From assembly GCF_036850765.1 (NCBI RefSeq), contig NC_089494.1, positions 228,054,779 to 228,118,778 of the forward strand: a stretch of DNA of 64,000 nt, given 5' to 3'. Under the pieces are notes generated by a model that worked only from the letters and a program-made list of their open reading frames with translations, was not told the DNA's origin and searched no databases. Position numbers and translations under genes: made by a program. Source of the stretch: Saccopteryx bilineata. Taxonomy: Eukaryota; Chordata; Mammalia; Chiroptera; Emballonuridae. Every line of letters begins with the position of its first letter. Position 1 is the first letter of the stretch. Below are positions 1 through 10,958 of the stretch, piece after piece.

Positions 1-424
1 CTGATGGATCCGGGGCGCGGAACCCGGGGGCTCTGTCTTAGGATGTCTCCGCCACAGGCTTCTGGGCCAGATAATTCTTCATTGTGGGGGCTTCCCTGTG
101 TGTTGGAGGATGTCTAACAGCCTCTCTGGCCTCTGCCCACTAGACACTTGTGGCACATCTTCTCCCTAGTTGTGACTTCAGAAATATCTTTAGATGGGGA
201 TACTTGTCCCCAAGTGAACACCCTATGAGATCACCATGGGTGGACGGGTGTCAGAAACACCGGGAGAGGCCTGAAAGAGGCATGAACTATAGAGGATGAG
301 ATTGACAGTGGATATGGAGAAGAACTTTCTGGAAGATATGATCCTGAAATGTATCACTTTTGGTCACAGATGGGGCAGGGAAAAGGACCAAGAGGTGGTT
401 GGATACCGTGAGGACTGGAAGGAA
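1..424. other. Unassigned non-coding stretch
   Basis: I see no coding region, repeat family or simple repeat here that I can name. Base composition is ordinary for mammalian DNA. Confidence 0.4.
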
Positions 425-632
425 TGCTGACTCTGGAGCCAGATGGGTCTGGCTGGAGCCAGATTCAGGCAGTTTGTGGCACTTAGCAGCTCCGGGCCCA
501 TTTCCTCACCCGTCCAATGGGGCCAATAGCATCTGCCTCCTGCAGCTGGTAAGAAGCTGGGAGTTCTGCATAGAGATGTGTATAGCAGGCGCCTAGCACA
601 GTGCCTGGCGGAAAGTAGGGCCTGGAAGATGA
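425..632 (+). mobile_element. MIR SINE fragment
   Basis: The order of landmarks follows the MIR consensus: a 'gactctggagccaga' core, a degraded 'tgtggcacttagcagct' segment, 'atttcctcacccgtccaatgg' related to the MIR 'cctcatctgtaaaatgg' block, and a 3' part 'cctagcacagtgcctggcg'. It is well decayed, as expected of a repeat older than the placental radiation. Confidence 0.7.
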
Positions 633-1149
633 GAGTAATCCTGGTATTGTTGTTATGATCAGGCTTTATGTTGGTGCCTTCCTTGGGGCTCAGGAACTAA
701 CAGTTGGCCACCTAAATCTTTTTTTGAATCTATCATCCCAACTGAAATTTGTCCTGCTTTTCTGTGGCAGTATTTTCAACAACAACAAAAAATGTAATTG
801 TCTAGAAAGCGATTACCATCTAAACTGTCAAGGAAAAGGTCAGGACAACACCCCAGATGTTTGTATTTTTCAGCGGCAATGTATTATATATATTTGAAGC
901 AGTAGCCTGCTTCTGGCAGGGGCCAGTAACTATGCCTTTAACAGCTGAAAGGACCCACTTAGATAGGTACTTTAGGCCTTGGCTGGGGGTGAGGGAGGGG
1001 GACACAACCTTTCTATGCTGAAAATCTTCATTTATATATTTTTAAAACAATGGAAAAGTGACATGCAGCCCTTTGTTGGCTGCATACCGGACCAGCTACT
1101 GTTCACGTGCGTGGTGTACATATTGCCTTTGAAGCCACTGGTTAGGTAC
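633..1149. other. Unassigned non-coding stretch
   Basis: AT-rich unique-looking sequence. Short reading frames on both strands have no recognisable protein features. Confidence 0.4.
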
Positions 1150-1312
1150 AGAGTGGTATTGTCCCCTTTTCACGGAGGAGAAAAGTGAGACACAGAGAGG
1201 CTGGGTGCTTGTCCAAAGTCACACAGCTAATAAGTGTCAGATTAGGGACCCGAACCTAGACATTCTGCCTCCAAAGCCTGAACTTTTAACCACTACGCTG
1301 TACAGGTCACGT
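1150..1312 (-). mobile_element. MIR SINE fragment, antisense
   Basis: Read on the minus strand this shows the MIR order: a 'gtggttaaaag' start, a central 'cacttattagctgtgtgac' and 'cctctctgtgtctcac'. On the plus strand 'gtcacacagctaataag' is the usual antisense signature. Confidence 0.8.
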
Positions 1313-3094
1313 GAAGACGGAGGGAAGGCCGCTGGAGACAGACACCTCCAGAGGGCCACTTCCTCATTCATTATCCACTCGTCCACAGTCCCCATTTTAT
1401 TTCCTTCCACACACACATCTGTTGGCATTCCATTTAATTTCAATTCTTTTCATCTCTTTTTTTTTCAAGAAATATTTTACTGTTATAATTTTAATACTAT
1501 ATTTAAAACATCAGGCACAAGAGAACCCTTTCAAAAGAAAAAGTACAGAAGATGTCTGAGGAAAATGCTTATACAATGGTCTTTATCTCATACAGCTGAA
1601 TATAATTTCCCCCAGATGTGACTTTAGTAACTTATTAAATTAATGCTCGGTGTTTCAAAACCAATAGAAACCCCACGATGATCTGAGCTAGCTGAGAGGC
1701 CACGCAAACCTGGGCCGCTGATAAATCTGCTAACAGTCCCTTTGGCCTGTTTGATCTCCATCAGCCACCACGTTAATTAGGGTTAATTAGGCCAGTTGAT
1801 GACAAGACAGTGGATCCTTTGCGTATGCAAATCTTCCAGCCTCCTCTTTCGTGGTGTGAATGAGGGGGGGCAACTGGGGTGACCTTAACCAACTCAGCCA
1901 GAAATAGCAGGTTGGTCCTTTCCTGGGGCCAACAGGGAGGCTGAGTCAACACTGATGGTCCCCGGATGGTGGCACTTGACTTAGTCTCCATCCAGAGCTC
2001 AGAAGGAAGTCGGTACTCTTTGGGCATTGTTACTTTGGGCTGCTTGGATTGTAAATGGAGGAGCACTTGACTTCCTGGACGGTCCTTAACCTACATTGTT
2101 GTGGACCAGAGCTTTGTGATGTTTTGAATGGCAAAGCCACTTACTAGACAGGCTCCCAGGAGACGAATCTGCTAGTCTGATGATGGGAGGCTCCTCCACC
2201 CAGTAGGTGGTGTGGATTGCGTCCTCGCTGGTCTCCAGTCATACTTTGGCTCTTGGTGAATTCATGCCAGTCAGCAATACTTACTTACTTCTGTTCTACA
2301 CCTTGATCTTCTGTTTTTTAAAGGGCTCACAGGGGAGGCTAAGACGGAGGGCTTTCATTAGGGTGTCAGTAAAGGGTCTGCAGGAGTTGTCGGCAGCCTT
2401 CTCTGCCCTCCCCGCCCCTACCTCTATAAACAAACTCACACTGAAGAGTGGAGAGCCCTCGCACCAGCTGGGGGGTCGGCCCCCTGCAGTCAGGCCTCAT
2501 CACTGTTCTTAGATGGCCAGCGTCTTCAAAACAGGAGGTGCTAACAAGCTTTGAAGAAGAAACAAACAGGAGAAGCTGGAGAAGTGCAGAAACTGTCGAA
2601 GTGCCTTTTGAAAAGCCTCCCGCTGGAGCTTGTCTCTAGTGTTCACTGAGAGCTGTGAAGCTTTTCAAATGTTGAAATCATTAGCCCTGTTACTGTGTCA
2701 TTCTGCCACATTCACTTCCATCCTGCCACCTCTGCCCACCCGCCAGCCACGCCCACACCCTGACACACTGAGTCGCACCATCATCAAATCTTCCGAGATG
2801 AAGCTCCCTAGAATATGCTCTTCTTTCAAAATATGTTTATATTCAAGTCACTCTAGCGCTGTGTTGCTGAGTCAGAGACTTAAGACATTGTAAAGAAGAA
2901 GGATAGAGATATTGGGTATCAGGGCTTTGGTCTGGTGTTCTGTGGCATCCTTCTAATTCTTTGCCCAACCCCTGGGCCTCCCCATATCACCCCTTATCCA
3001 TGGCTCTTATCTGGCCCCTGATGCAAAGAGTCACGAGGAACACAGAGCAAAGCTGGGAAGCTCAGTCACATGAGCGGACAAAAGCGCCAGGACC
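1313..3094. other. Unassigned stretch with a motif-rich segment
   Basis: No gene or named repeat is visible. The part around 1655-1835 carries two close TTAATTAGG homeodomain-type sites and an octamer ATGCAAAT (about 1824-1831), so it may be a conserved regulatory element. This is only a motif reading. The rest looks like ordinary unique DNA. Confidence 0.35.
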
Positions 3095-3269
3095 CAAGCA
3101 GTGTAAGACTCTGGGCTTTGCTGGTCCTAAGCTGTGATCTTGAAGACACCCAGGCCTTCTGCTCTGACCCTCCTCTGCCCCAGTTTCCTCTCCTGTAGCG
3201 CTCCCCAGCGAGCCCTCGCTTCTCCGGGGTCCACACGTGACTCTGAGCGGCTGAGTGGCTGGTGGGTCC

Positions 3270-3395
3270 AAAGCTTCAAGCCTAGTATTTGTGCAAACTT
3301 GACCAGGTTCCTTAGCTGTTCTCACGGGAATAATAGAATTAGTATGTGATTTATAGAGTTTCTGTGAGGACCCCTTGAACAAATTGAAGCATGTG
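3270..3395 (+). mobile_element. Decayed MIR-like fragment
   Basis: The segment 'ttccttagctgttctcacgg' followed by 'aataatagaattagtatgtg' follows the MIR second half (coding-like 'cctcatctgtaaaatggg...aataatagtacc') with many changes. Assignment is tentative. Confidence 0.4.
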
Positions 3396-3399
3396 CTTT

Positions 3400-4290
3400 T
3401 AAAAACAACAACAAAAAAAATAAGATGAAATTTACATAGTATAAAATTAACTATTTTAGCCCTGGCCGGTTGGCTCAGCGGTAGAGCATCAGCCTGGCGT
3501 GCGGGGGACCTGGGTTCGATTCCCAGCCAGGGCACATAGGAGAAGCGCCCATTTGCTTCTCCACCCCTCCGCCGCACTTTCCTCTCTGTCTCTCTCTTCC
3601 CCTCCTGCAGCCAAGGCTCCATTGGAGCAAAGATGGCCCGGGCGCTGGGGATGGCTCCTTGGCCGCTGCCCCAGGCGCTAGAGTGGCTCTGGTCATGGCA
3701 GAGCGACGCCCCGGAGGGGCAGAGCATCGCCCCCTGGTGGGCAGAGCGTCGCCCCTGGTGGGCATCCCGGGTGGATCCCGGTCGGGCACATGCGGGAGTC
3801 TGTCTGACTGTCTCTCCCCGTTTCCAGCTTCAGAAAAATACAAAAAAAATAATAATAACTATTTTAAAGTGAACAATTCAGTGCATTGAGCACATTCACA
3901 TGTTGTGCAACCAGCATGCTGTCTATTTCTAACCATTTTTCTTGTGTCCAAATAAGACCCTATCCTCACTAAGCATTCGCTGCTCCCAGCCCCTGGCCAC
4001 CACCAACCTGCTTTCTGTCTCTGTGGATTTATGGACATTTTCTGTAAGTGGAATCATACAACATGAGACCTTTTGTGTCTGGCTGCTCTCGCTCAGCATG
4101 ATGCTTTCAGAGCTCATGCATGTTGAGGGATGTATCATGCTTTCCTTCTGCTTTATGGTTGAATAATACTCCACTGCGTGTATGTACCACAATTTGGTTT
4201 TCCATTCACCCATTGATGGCCGCTTGGGTTGTTTCTACCATTTAGCTATTGTGAGCAGTGCAGCTGTGACTATTCCTGAGTATGCATTTT
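3400..4290 (-). mobile_element. L1 3' end, antisense, split by a SINE
   Basis: The plus strand reads as the reverse complement of an old L1 3' UTR and ORF2 tail: 'gtgaacaattcagtgcattg', 'tggccaccaccaacctg', 'tctctgtggatttatgg', 'gtggaatcatacaac', then 'ccattgatggccgcttggg'. The same order of landmarks is found in mammalian L1MA-type ends. A SINE occupies 3459-3855 and the L1 sequence resumes directly after its target duplication. No ORF2 product survives. Confidence 0.8.
3459..3855 (+). mobile_element. Bat tRNA-derived SINE (family A), full length
   Basis: The head folds as a tRNA: acceptor arms GCCCTGG and CCAGGGC pair perfectly, an A box TGGCTCAGCGG and a B box GGTTCGATTCC are present, and the anticodon position reads GGC, as in Ala tRNA. 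A long body of about 300 bp and an A-rich tail follow. An 11-bp target duplication TAACTATTTTA flanks it (3448-3458 and 3856-3866). This copy has the 21-22-bp GCAGAGCRTCGCCCC...TGGTGG box twice. Both strands have open frames of about 120 codons; these are repeat artefacts. The family looks like the VES-related bat SINEs, but I cannot give a database name. Confidence 0.9.
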
Positions 4291-4539
4291 TTTTTTTTAA
4301 AAAAAAGAATACAGTACATGCTTACTAAGTGTCAGAGAGGCAAGCCAAAGTGCAAGGGCCTGTACTGATGAGAAGACTCCTTGTCTCTACAGAATGCCAC
4401 AGAGATTACGCACAGCTTTATTTTTCATGGTGACAAGACTTTTCAAATCTGTGCTCACACGAGATCTGGTCCCCATGCACTGCCACATGACGCATGGGTG
4501 TGCGTGCGAGGAAACATGCTGGGGCCTGCTCAGATAAGA

Positions 4540-4690
4540 CTTGTTTGTCTGGGTGACCTAACCAGGCCAGTGCAACTGTGGATTTTTAATGCGCTAGGAC
4601 TGTTAGAACCTCACGAAATCTCACTAAGCTATAGAATGTCACTAAGCCTCAGTTCTCTCAACTGTAAAGTGGGATGATAGTAGGAACAAC
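4540..4690 (+). mobile_element. MIR SINE fragment
   Basis: 'aagcctcagttctctcaact' followed by 'gtaaagtgggatgatagtag' matches the MIR 3' half. The upstream part is poorly preserved. Confidence 0.6.
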
Positions 4691-5074
4691 CAACTGTCCT
4701 GGTTGACCTGGGGCATTAGTCCTCACCCCAGGATAGGACTTTGAACACTGATCTCCACACTGCTATGTGGCCAATAGCTCAGAGAGCAACGGCAGGACGT
4801 GGCTGTTGAGTCATTTTAATGCCCACCAAACACCTACTCTGTGCCAAGGTTTCCTGGGGGCTCTCTTGGCCAGAGGTCCAGCTTCTCTGCTGTTGGTGCC
4901 TCTCTGGGAGACGCCAGCCTCATGCTTGAATCTGGAGAGACAGCAGATTGCATCCCTCATGTATCCACAGCAGTAATCCCCTGGGCATGTTTTGGTACCC
5001 AAGGAAAAAGCTGGCACTTCCGGGGCAGGACCCAGGGTTTCCGTGGCTCTTGGGCTCATCCCCATGACCACTTA

Positions 5075-5790
5075 TGTACCCGATGCTGAGTTTTTACTGT
5101 GTGCCGGGCACTGGAAACAGCAGTAAATGAACAGCTCTAAAAATTCTGTCTTTGTGCAACTTACATTCCAGTGGGGTGAGACAGACAATAAAATAAGGAA
5201 ATAAAACATAACATAATATTCTCGAAAGTGATGTTGCAATTTCAAATGCAGGGGTGGATGCAAACCTCACTGAAAGAGGGTGCTGAGCAGGGCCTGGAAG
5301 GAAGTGAGAGAACAGGTGGAGGACATCTAGGGGACGAGACTCCCAGACAGAGGGGACAGTAAGTGCAAAGCGTGCCTGGCTATTCAAAGCACTTCACGCG
5401 CAGTTGGATCAGAGAGGGGGAAACAGGTGACAGGAGGTGAAGTGAGGGGTGACGTGGCCACACACGGGACTGTAAGCGGCACTGCAGGGCTATTGTGCAG
5501 GTCGCTCACTGCACACGGATGCCTGAACTCACCACGCTCTGCCCCGACGCAAGACTGCTGATGCATGTCTGCCTGGAGGCAGGACCATGTTTCTGCATCA
5601 ACAACGACCTTCCTTTTTAAATAACTATGGCTTGGTCCATGAGAGAGAGATACCGACTGTAAGATTTCGGCAGAGGAATGGCATTATCTGACTTATTCTT
5701 TGGAGACTGTATTAAGAGTAGACAATGGGTGGGCAAAGATAGGAGCAGGGAGATTGGATGCTTTTGAGAATGACAGTGACTTGGCCACTT
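5075..5790 (-). mobile_element. L2 LINE 3' region, antisense
   Basis: Antisense L2 landmarks run in order: 'tgtgccgggcactgg', 'cttacattccagtgggg', 'agacagacaataaaataagg', 'agggcctggaaggaag', 'ggggacagtaagtgcaaagc', then 'agtgacttggcc' close to the end. It is an old, non-coding remnant. Confidence 0.7.
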
Positions 5791-5984
5791 AATGACATTA
5801 ACATCCAGGTACCAGTGTGGCGGTAGACTGCTGGGTCTACCACCTCGTAGTCGCAAAGCCTGGCTCAGACCTCTCTGGAACCCTGCCCACTGCAGCCTCC
5901 TTTATCAGCACAGTCTGTGAAACCTCGGCCTGTAGGCACACCCCTCCCCTCTTCCGGAAGAGAGCTTGCCTTTTCCCGGTTATA

Positions 5985-6290
5985 ACATTATAAGTTTCCA
6001 CTTGTTATCCGTCACCTGTGATAACACTGTAAGTCACCATGCGTCAAACCCTACGATACGCACTTTGCCGCTCATCCCCTGTACCTCACGTGAGGAATCT
6101 CGTAAGAAAGTCATGCCCGGAGCTCAGTGACTTGCTCACGATTGCACAATTGCACGACTGCACGGTGAGGAGGCCGCAGAGCTGGGACGCAAAGCTCACT
6201 GATCTCCCCAAGCCTGGGCTCTTCACGCTTATGATGCGGCGCCTTCCCCAGGAAGCTCCCCGGAGGAGGACGGGACTCCACTCTGAGCTG
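5985..6290 (-). mobile_element. MIR SINE, antisense
   Basis: Antisense MIR features include 'cagtgacttgctcacgattg', 'gccgcagagctgggacgcaa' and 'cctgggctcttcac'. Divergent but in the right order. Confidence 0.6.
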
Positions 6291-6299
6291 TTGTGTTAG

Positions 6300-6829
6300 T
6301 CAAATTGCAAAGATTTGATATGAATTTCTCCTAGGCCTTTGCTCTCTTGTCCTTTGGGTAGATTATCCAAACAGGCAGCTGGTTAATAAACTATCCTGTT
6401 TTTACAGAGAATCCCCTCTGTAAGCTCAGTTGCTTCTGGGCAACAATGATTCTACTAGCTATCTCCCAGTGGGGTAGGACCAGCTCTTTCATCTGGTGCC
6501 TAATAGGATGCTGACTCAATTAGTATTTGCTAAACAGATGAATGAAAATAATGAGGTTATCAGAGAATTCGATTAAAGGTGAGTGAGCCCCACAGAATGG
6601 ACTGGCTCAGAGTGAGGGGGCGGCAAACCTTAGACTGACCCCAATACACAACTTTCCTGTAAAACCCGACCTTTAACCTCTTCGGGGCAGAACGAAGGAA
6701 AGGAGAGGAATGAGTGGGACAGAGGAGCTCCAACAGGGACAGTCTTCATAAAAGAGAAGAAATAAAGAGGCCTTTATTTTGCTTTCTCTTGATCAAATTA
6801 TGTGTGGTTGTGTTTACTGAGAGTTCTTG
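6300..6829. other. Mostly unassigned; possible L2 tail
   Basis: Nothing coding is visible. The piece near 6520-6550, 'agtatttgctaaacagatg' then 'aatgaaaa', resembles the L2 3' tail. Confidence 0.35.
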
Positions 6830-6934
6830 GTTTAAGCTCCATCCAGCTTGTCACTTCGAGCATGTACTCTTGAGCTGAGGACACAGTTTTGAGCCTCACT
6901 TTCCCTCATCGGGAGAGTGTGGATAATGAAGCCC
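6830..6934 (+). mobile_element. MIR SINE fragment
   Basis: 'gagcctcactttccctcatc' plus 'gagagtgtggataatgaag' is the MIR second half in sense orientation. It is followed directly by an antisense MIR. Confidence 0.55.
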
Positions 6935-7165
6935 TTGTAGAGAGCTTGCTGTGTGGCGGACACCGTGGTAGGAGCTCTCACAGACGGCCGTATTGTCTGC
7001 CCTGAGCTCCGTGGTAACTCATGCGTGGTAGATCCCTCTGTTAGCTCTATTTTGCAGAGGAGGCCTGAGGCTCAGGGATTACGTGACCGTCCAGGGTGAC
7101 ACAGCTAGGCAGCAGTGGGGCAGGGATGGGAATCCACTCGGTCTGTGCTCTTCACTGCCTCATTG
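6935..7165 (-). mobile_element. MIR SINE, antisense
   Basis: 'ttgcagaggaggcctgaggc', 'ggtgacacagctaggcagca' and 'tctgtgctcttcactgcctc' give a well ordered antisense MIR. Confidence 0.75.
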
Positions 7166-7265
7166 TGGGGGTCAAAGAAAACATGGTTCATGACAGCACT
7201 TGTCACCAGGGACCCAGGATAGTGCTATGCACATTGTAAATGCTTCGTAATAATTCATGATTTTG

Positions 7266-7659
7266 AGGACTGTCTGGGTCTTTCCTGGAGTCCCAGAGAA
7301 GAAGGAGCCAGGAAGGGTGCCTTTGTCTGGTCCTGGACTGCTAGGGGGAAAGCTCTGCTGCCTTGTGCAGTTCTGATCTCCTGAAGGTAATGCCTCTGGT
7401 TCAGGGCTGACGGGATTGTCCTCTACTGAAGGGTGGGACTTGCACTTCTGAATGTCCAGACTTGTTATTCATTAAAAACAAACAAACAAAAAACCACCTA
7501 CAAGAGAGCAAAGCTTTGAAAATAGAATCATGGCCCAGGAAGGAAGGTGTGCTCCACGTAACCCCACAAAGATGGGATGAAGGCAAAGGGAAGGAGACAA
7601 AGGGAGACACTTATTTTGGGACAAGAGCTGTTTCAAACTGGACCACCGCCAAGAAGCCT
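7266..7659. other. Unassigned non-coding stretch
   Basis: Only a short AAAC-rich run near 7475-7495 stands out. No gene or repeat family was recognised. Confidence 0.35.
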
Positions 7660-7800
7660 GAGCTTTTGATTAAGCAGCTGCTCTGGGCCAGGGATTGTGC
7701 AATGCAAACTCACGTGAATTACTTACGCAACACAATAACTTTGGGCAGAACAGTGTATTATTTTCTTGTTGTATTTGTGCTCACTCATTAGGCAGATCTA
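7660..7800 (-). mobile_element. MIR-like fragment, antisense
   Basis: 'gctctgggccagggattgtg' and the following 'gtgaattacttacgcaacac' resemble the antisense MIR start ('tgtgccaggcactgtg...cattatctca'). Weak assignment. Confidence 0.4.
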
Positions 7801-8559
7801 AACCTGATTCCAGATCTTTCTATTATACCATATTGCCTCCTAATGTTTTATATTCATTTCTAATAATGTTGTTTTAATTTCCTCCAAGAATAAAGCGGCA
7901 AATCTGTCTCAAACATTGGGTACACTTCACTTTTTCATGGAAGTTTGCCTAGAAAGCTCTGTTTAAATTGATTATATGTAGAAGCCAGATCATACAGTAT
8001 TTTAAAAGTGTATTCAGAATCCTTTAATGAGATTCAATGATAAATCTTTTTCTACATGAATAAATCCATTTGCAAAGCAAATAAGAATTCTCTTCCCTAT
8101 TTCCAGGACTGATTTATGTTTTACAGTTAATCCCGTGTTTTATAAGCCGGGCTTTCTTCGGACATGGACATTGTATAACAATATTAAGACAAGTAGACAC
8201 CAAACGAGAGCCAAGAAGAAAACACTGCCAAGTCCACAGCACCTCGAGAGAGGCCCGCAGACATGGCGTGGAGGGTCATGACGCAGAGTCCTCCGGAGTG
8301 GCTGGCCGTCTCCAGGTATAACCGAGGGTTACTTTAATTTGGAATGTGCCCTTCTTGTGACCTGTCCCTGAGCACCAGTCTTGGTTTTTAGTGATTCCCT
8401 CAGACATCTCTACATTGATATTTTGTAGGAGTTTCCAAATCAACACACCCAAGCGCAAACTCTGGTCTTCTTTCCCCACACCGGGTCTCAGCCTTCCCTT
8501 TGTGCTTGTATCCATGACACTTCCACTCCAGACTCACTCGGTCCCACTGCCTGCTGCCT
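7801..8559. other. Unassigned, AT-rich
   Basis: Low-GC unique-looking DNA with no named repeat and no coding signal. The segment 7900-8180 has little simple repetition and could be conserved non-coding DNA; only cross-species alignment could tell. Confidence 0.3.
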
Positions 8560-9190
8560 TACCCTCACCTTCCCACAGTTACTTTGTTGCCAGACCATAA
8601 AGACCACTGTGCCTCTTGTATCCGCCCCCTCCTTCCTTTTTGTGCTGACCGCCACAAAATGTCATCCTACTGGCTTTTGCAATAATAGTGCCTCAACTGG
8701 TCTCTTTACTTTCTGCTTTGTCCCCTTGAATCTGCTCTGCTTGTCCATGTCAGACTATCTTTTCCTAAAATTAGCTTTATCCATGGTCCTGCTGGCCTTT
8801 CCGGTCGTTCCCTATTGTGTCCTTCTGGAATTGGGTCCACTGGGCTGATGGTGAAGCTCTCCACAGTGGGGCTTAGACTAGCGTCTCTGGCCCTTTCTGT
8901 GTATCTCCTTCCTCAGCAACTAAGAGCAGGGGCCAGTCGGCTGCTCAGGAGCCGGCCCCATTCTCCACATCTGCGCCTTGCCCAGGCCTGGGGCCCTCTC
9001 CTCTGCCCACCCGCCTGCCTCGGGGGCCTGTTCTTCAGGACCCAAGCAAAGGCTCCCTCCTTCACGAGGCGTCACCTCAACTATCCACTCCAGATAAACA
9101 CAAGCTCTTCTTTAGCTATTTGCTCACATTTTCTTCTAAGCGAATCCCATTCTGCCTTAGATGATGCTATTTATGAACTGCTCTGAATCT
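8560..9190 (+). mobile_element. L2-like LINE remnant
   Basis: Pyrimidine-rich phrases such as 'gctctgcttgtccatgtcag', 'caaaggctccctccttcacg' and 'aggcgtcacctcaac' follow the sense L2 3' region ('...aaatgtcacctcctcagagaggcc'). It is heavily decayed. Confidence 0.45.
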
Positions 9191-10538
9191 TTAGACGTTT
9201 GTACGTCTAACACGGAGCCTTCTCCCCATCAGAGGCTCAAAGCTGTGTGTAGAAAGGAGGGAATTAGTTGGAAATTAAAGACTACTTCCCCTATCAGAAG
9301 AGAAGACGGTAGATACATCTATCTAAGAATAGGTAGATATGTTGGCAAAATGTATATATTTTGAATGCTCAGGTTGCAACCCTGATTGGGTGAAATGACA
9401 TGTCTGTGGAAACTCTTCCCAAAGAATGTGAACGAAGTCCAACCCACTATGATGCCATCCAGGGCAGGCGACAGGAATACTCTGGTCAGGACCCAAATTT
9501 CTCCCACACAGGGCACACCCGGGTCTTATAGGGAAATGACTGAAGATCCTCTAAAGTACTTTCAGGAGGAAAATCTGAGTCCCCTTCCCCACATGCTGAC
9601 CATAAGATTTGAGCCCACTGAGAAGGAAACAATAAATGTATAAACCGCGTGCTTTTCTGCAAAACAAAGAGTTTGGACATCATGAACTTGATGAGACAGT
9701 ACCGTTGGAAAAAAATTACATCTTCCTTTATTTTCTTTGAGAGGTTTGGTCAATCCGACTGAAAAACAAACTCAAATACTGCCCATTGGACAGGCTTCCG
9801 TGGAGAGGAAAAAAGTGACTTTCACAAACGCACTGCTTATTTTGTGGTGACTGCAGAGCTCAGTATCTAATCTACTTCCCCACTTCCTGTGTTATGAAAT
9901 GCTGGGCATAGTTTTTTCTTGGCTCTGCCGGCCCTCCGATAAAGAGCAAAGGACTGGAGTGGAAGCGGCAGTGAACACTGCCCTCTACCGGCCGCCCTGG
10001 GTTCTTGCAATTCTCCCCGGGAGCGCGTTGTCAGGCACACACGAGTTAAAGCCACGCTCAGTAACCTTGGCATGCGATTCCACTCCAGTTGTTCTCTGCG
10101 TGACTCCGTGGTTTAAGCAGCGTGGAACATCTTTATTTTGGTGTCACAAACATTTTAGCTTGCCCAAGGCCGCTGCTTTGCGCCAGAAACCATCTAATGA
10201 TGGTTGCTCCGTGCTGACTAGAAAAAGTGGGTGTAAAACAGAAAAGAGGCTCTATTGTTTCAGGTTTCCCGCTCCGTTTGGATTACCAGAGAGCTAAAGA
10301 TAAACCCCCAGCAGAAAGCGACGGGTCAGCAGGAGCAGAGCAAGATTCCCTCGCGCTGGCTTCCCCCTCATTTGGAAGAGGTGGCTTTTGTTTTAGCGGC
10401 TTGGGAAGTTCTCAAATGAATCGGTTCTGACAATTTTTTGTGAGATCCGAAGGAAGGAACTTTGTGAACTGAATACATCGCCATAAGTGCCGGTCTGTTC
10501 AAGCCATCCTGGCCAGGGAAGGCATTTCTGTTTGTGGA
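9191..10538. other. Unassigned non-coding stretch
   Basis: No repeat family recognised. 9880-10400 is moderately GC-rich with scattered CpG and lacks obvious repeat landmarks, which makes it a fair candidate for unique regulatory DNA. Short open frames have no family features. Confidence 0.35.
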
Positions 10539-10556
10539 ACAGCTCATACATTTTTT

Positions 10557-10745
10557 TTTTTTATAATTTTATTTTTTTAATGGGGTGACATCAATAAATC
10601 AGGATACATATATTCAAAGATAACAAGTCCAGGTTATCTTGTCGTTCAATTATGTTGCATACCCACCACCCAAAGTCAGATTGTCCTCTGTCACCTTCTA
10701 TCTTGTTTTCTTTGTGCCCCTCCCCACCCCCTATCCCTCTCCCAT

Positions 10746-10777
<32 letters not shown>

Positions 10778-10940
10778 TAACCACCACACTCTTATCAATG
10801 TCTCTTAGTTTCACTATTATGTCCCACCTACGTATGGAATAATACAGTTCCTGTTTTTTTCTGATTTACTTATTTCGCTTCGTATCATGTTATCAAGATC
10901 CCACCATTTTGCTGTAAATGTTCCGATGTCATCATTTCTT
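10557..10940 (-). mobile_element. L1 LINE 3' end, 5'-truncated, relatively young
   Basis: The plus strand is the reverse complement of an L1 tail: T-rich start, 'aatggggtgacatcaataaa', then a run of 30 C (10747-10776), then 'aatgttccgatgtcatcatt'. An 18-bp duplication (ACAGCTCATACATTTTTT at 10539-10556 and 10941-10958) flanks it exactly. Only about 384 bp was inserted. The C run is the antisense of the G-rich polypurine tract known from mammalian L1 3' UTRs. The clean flanks and low apparent decay suggest a recent insertion. Confidence 0.9.
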
Positions 10941-10958
10941 ACAGCTCATACATTTTTT

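Noticed and set aside
3459..3534. Functional tRNA-Ala gene
   Set aside because: The tRNA-like head is followed by the SINE body and A tail and occurs in many copies. It is the SINE promoter region.
3475..3843. Open frames of 60-126 codons repeated at 3.5, 18.1, 24.3, 25.1, 30.7, 46.0, 50.0 and 61.2 kb with similar peptides
   Set aside because: All lie within copies of one tRNA-derived SINE with target duplications. The similarity is that of the repeat, in both strands, not of a gene family.
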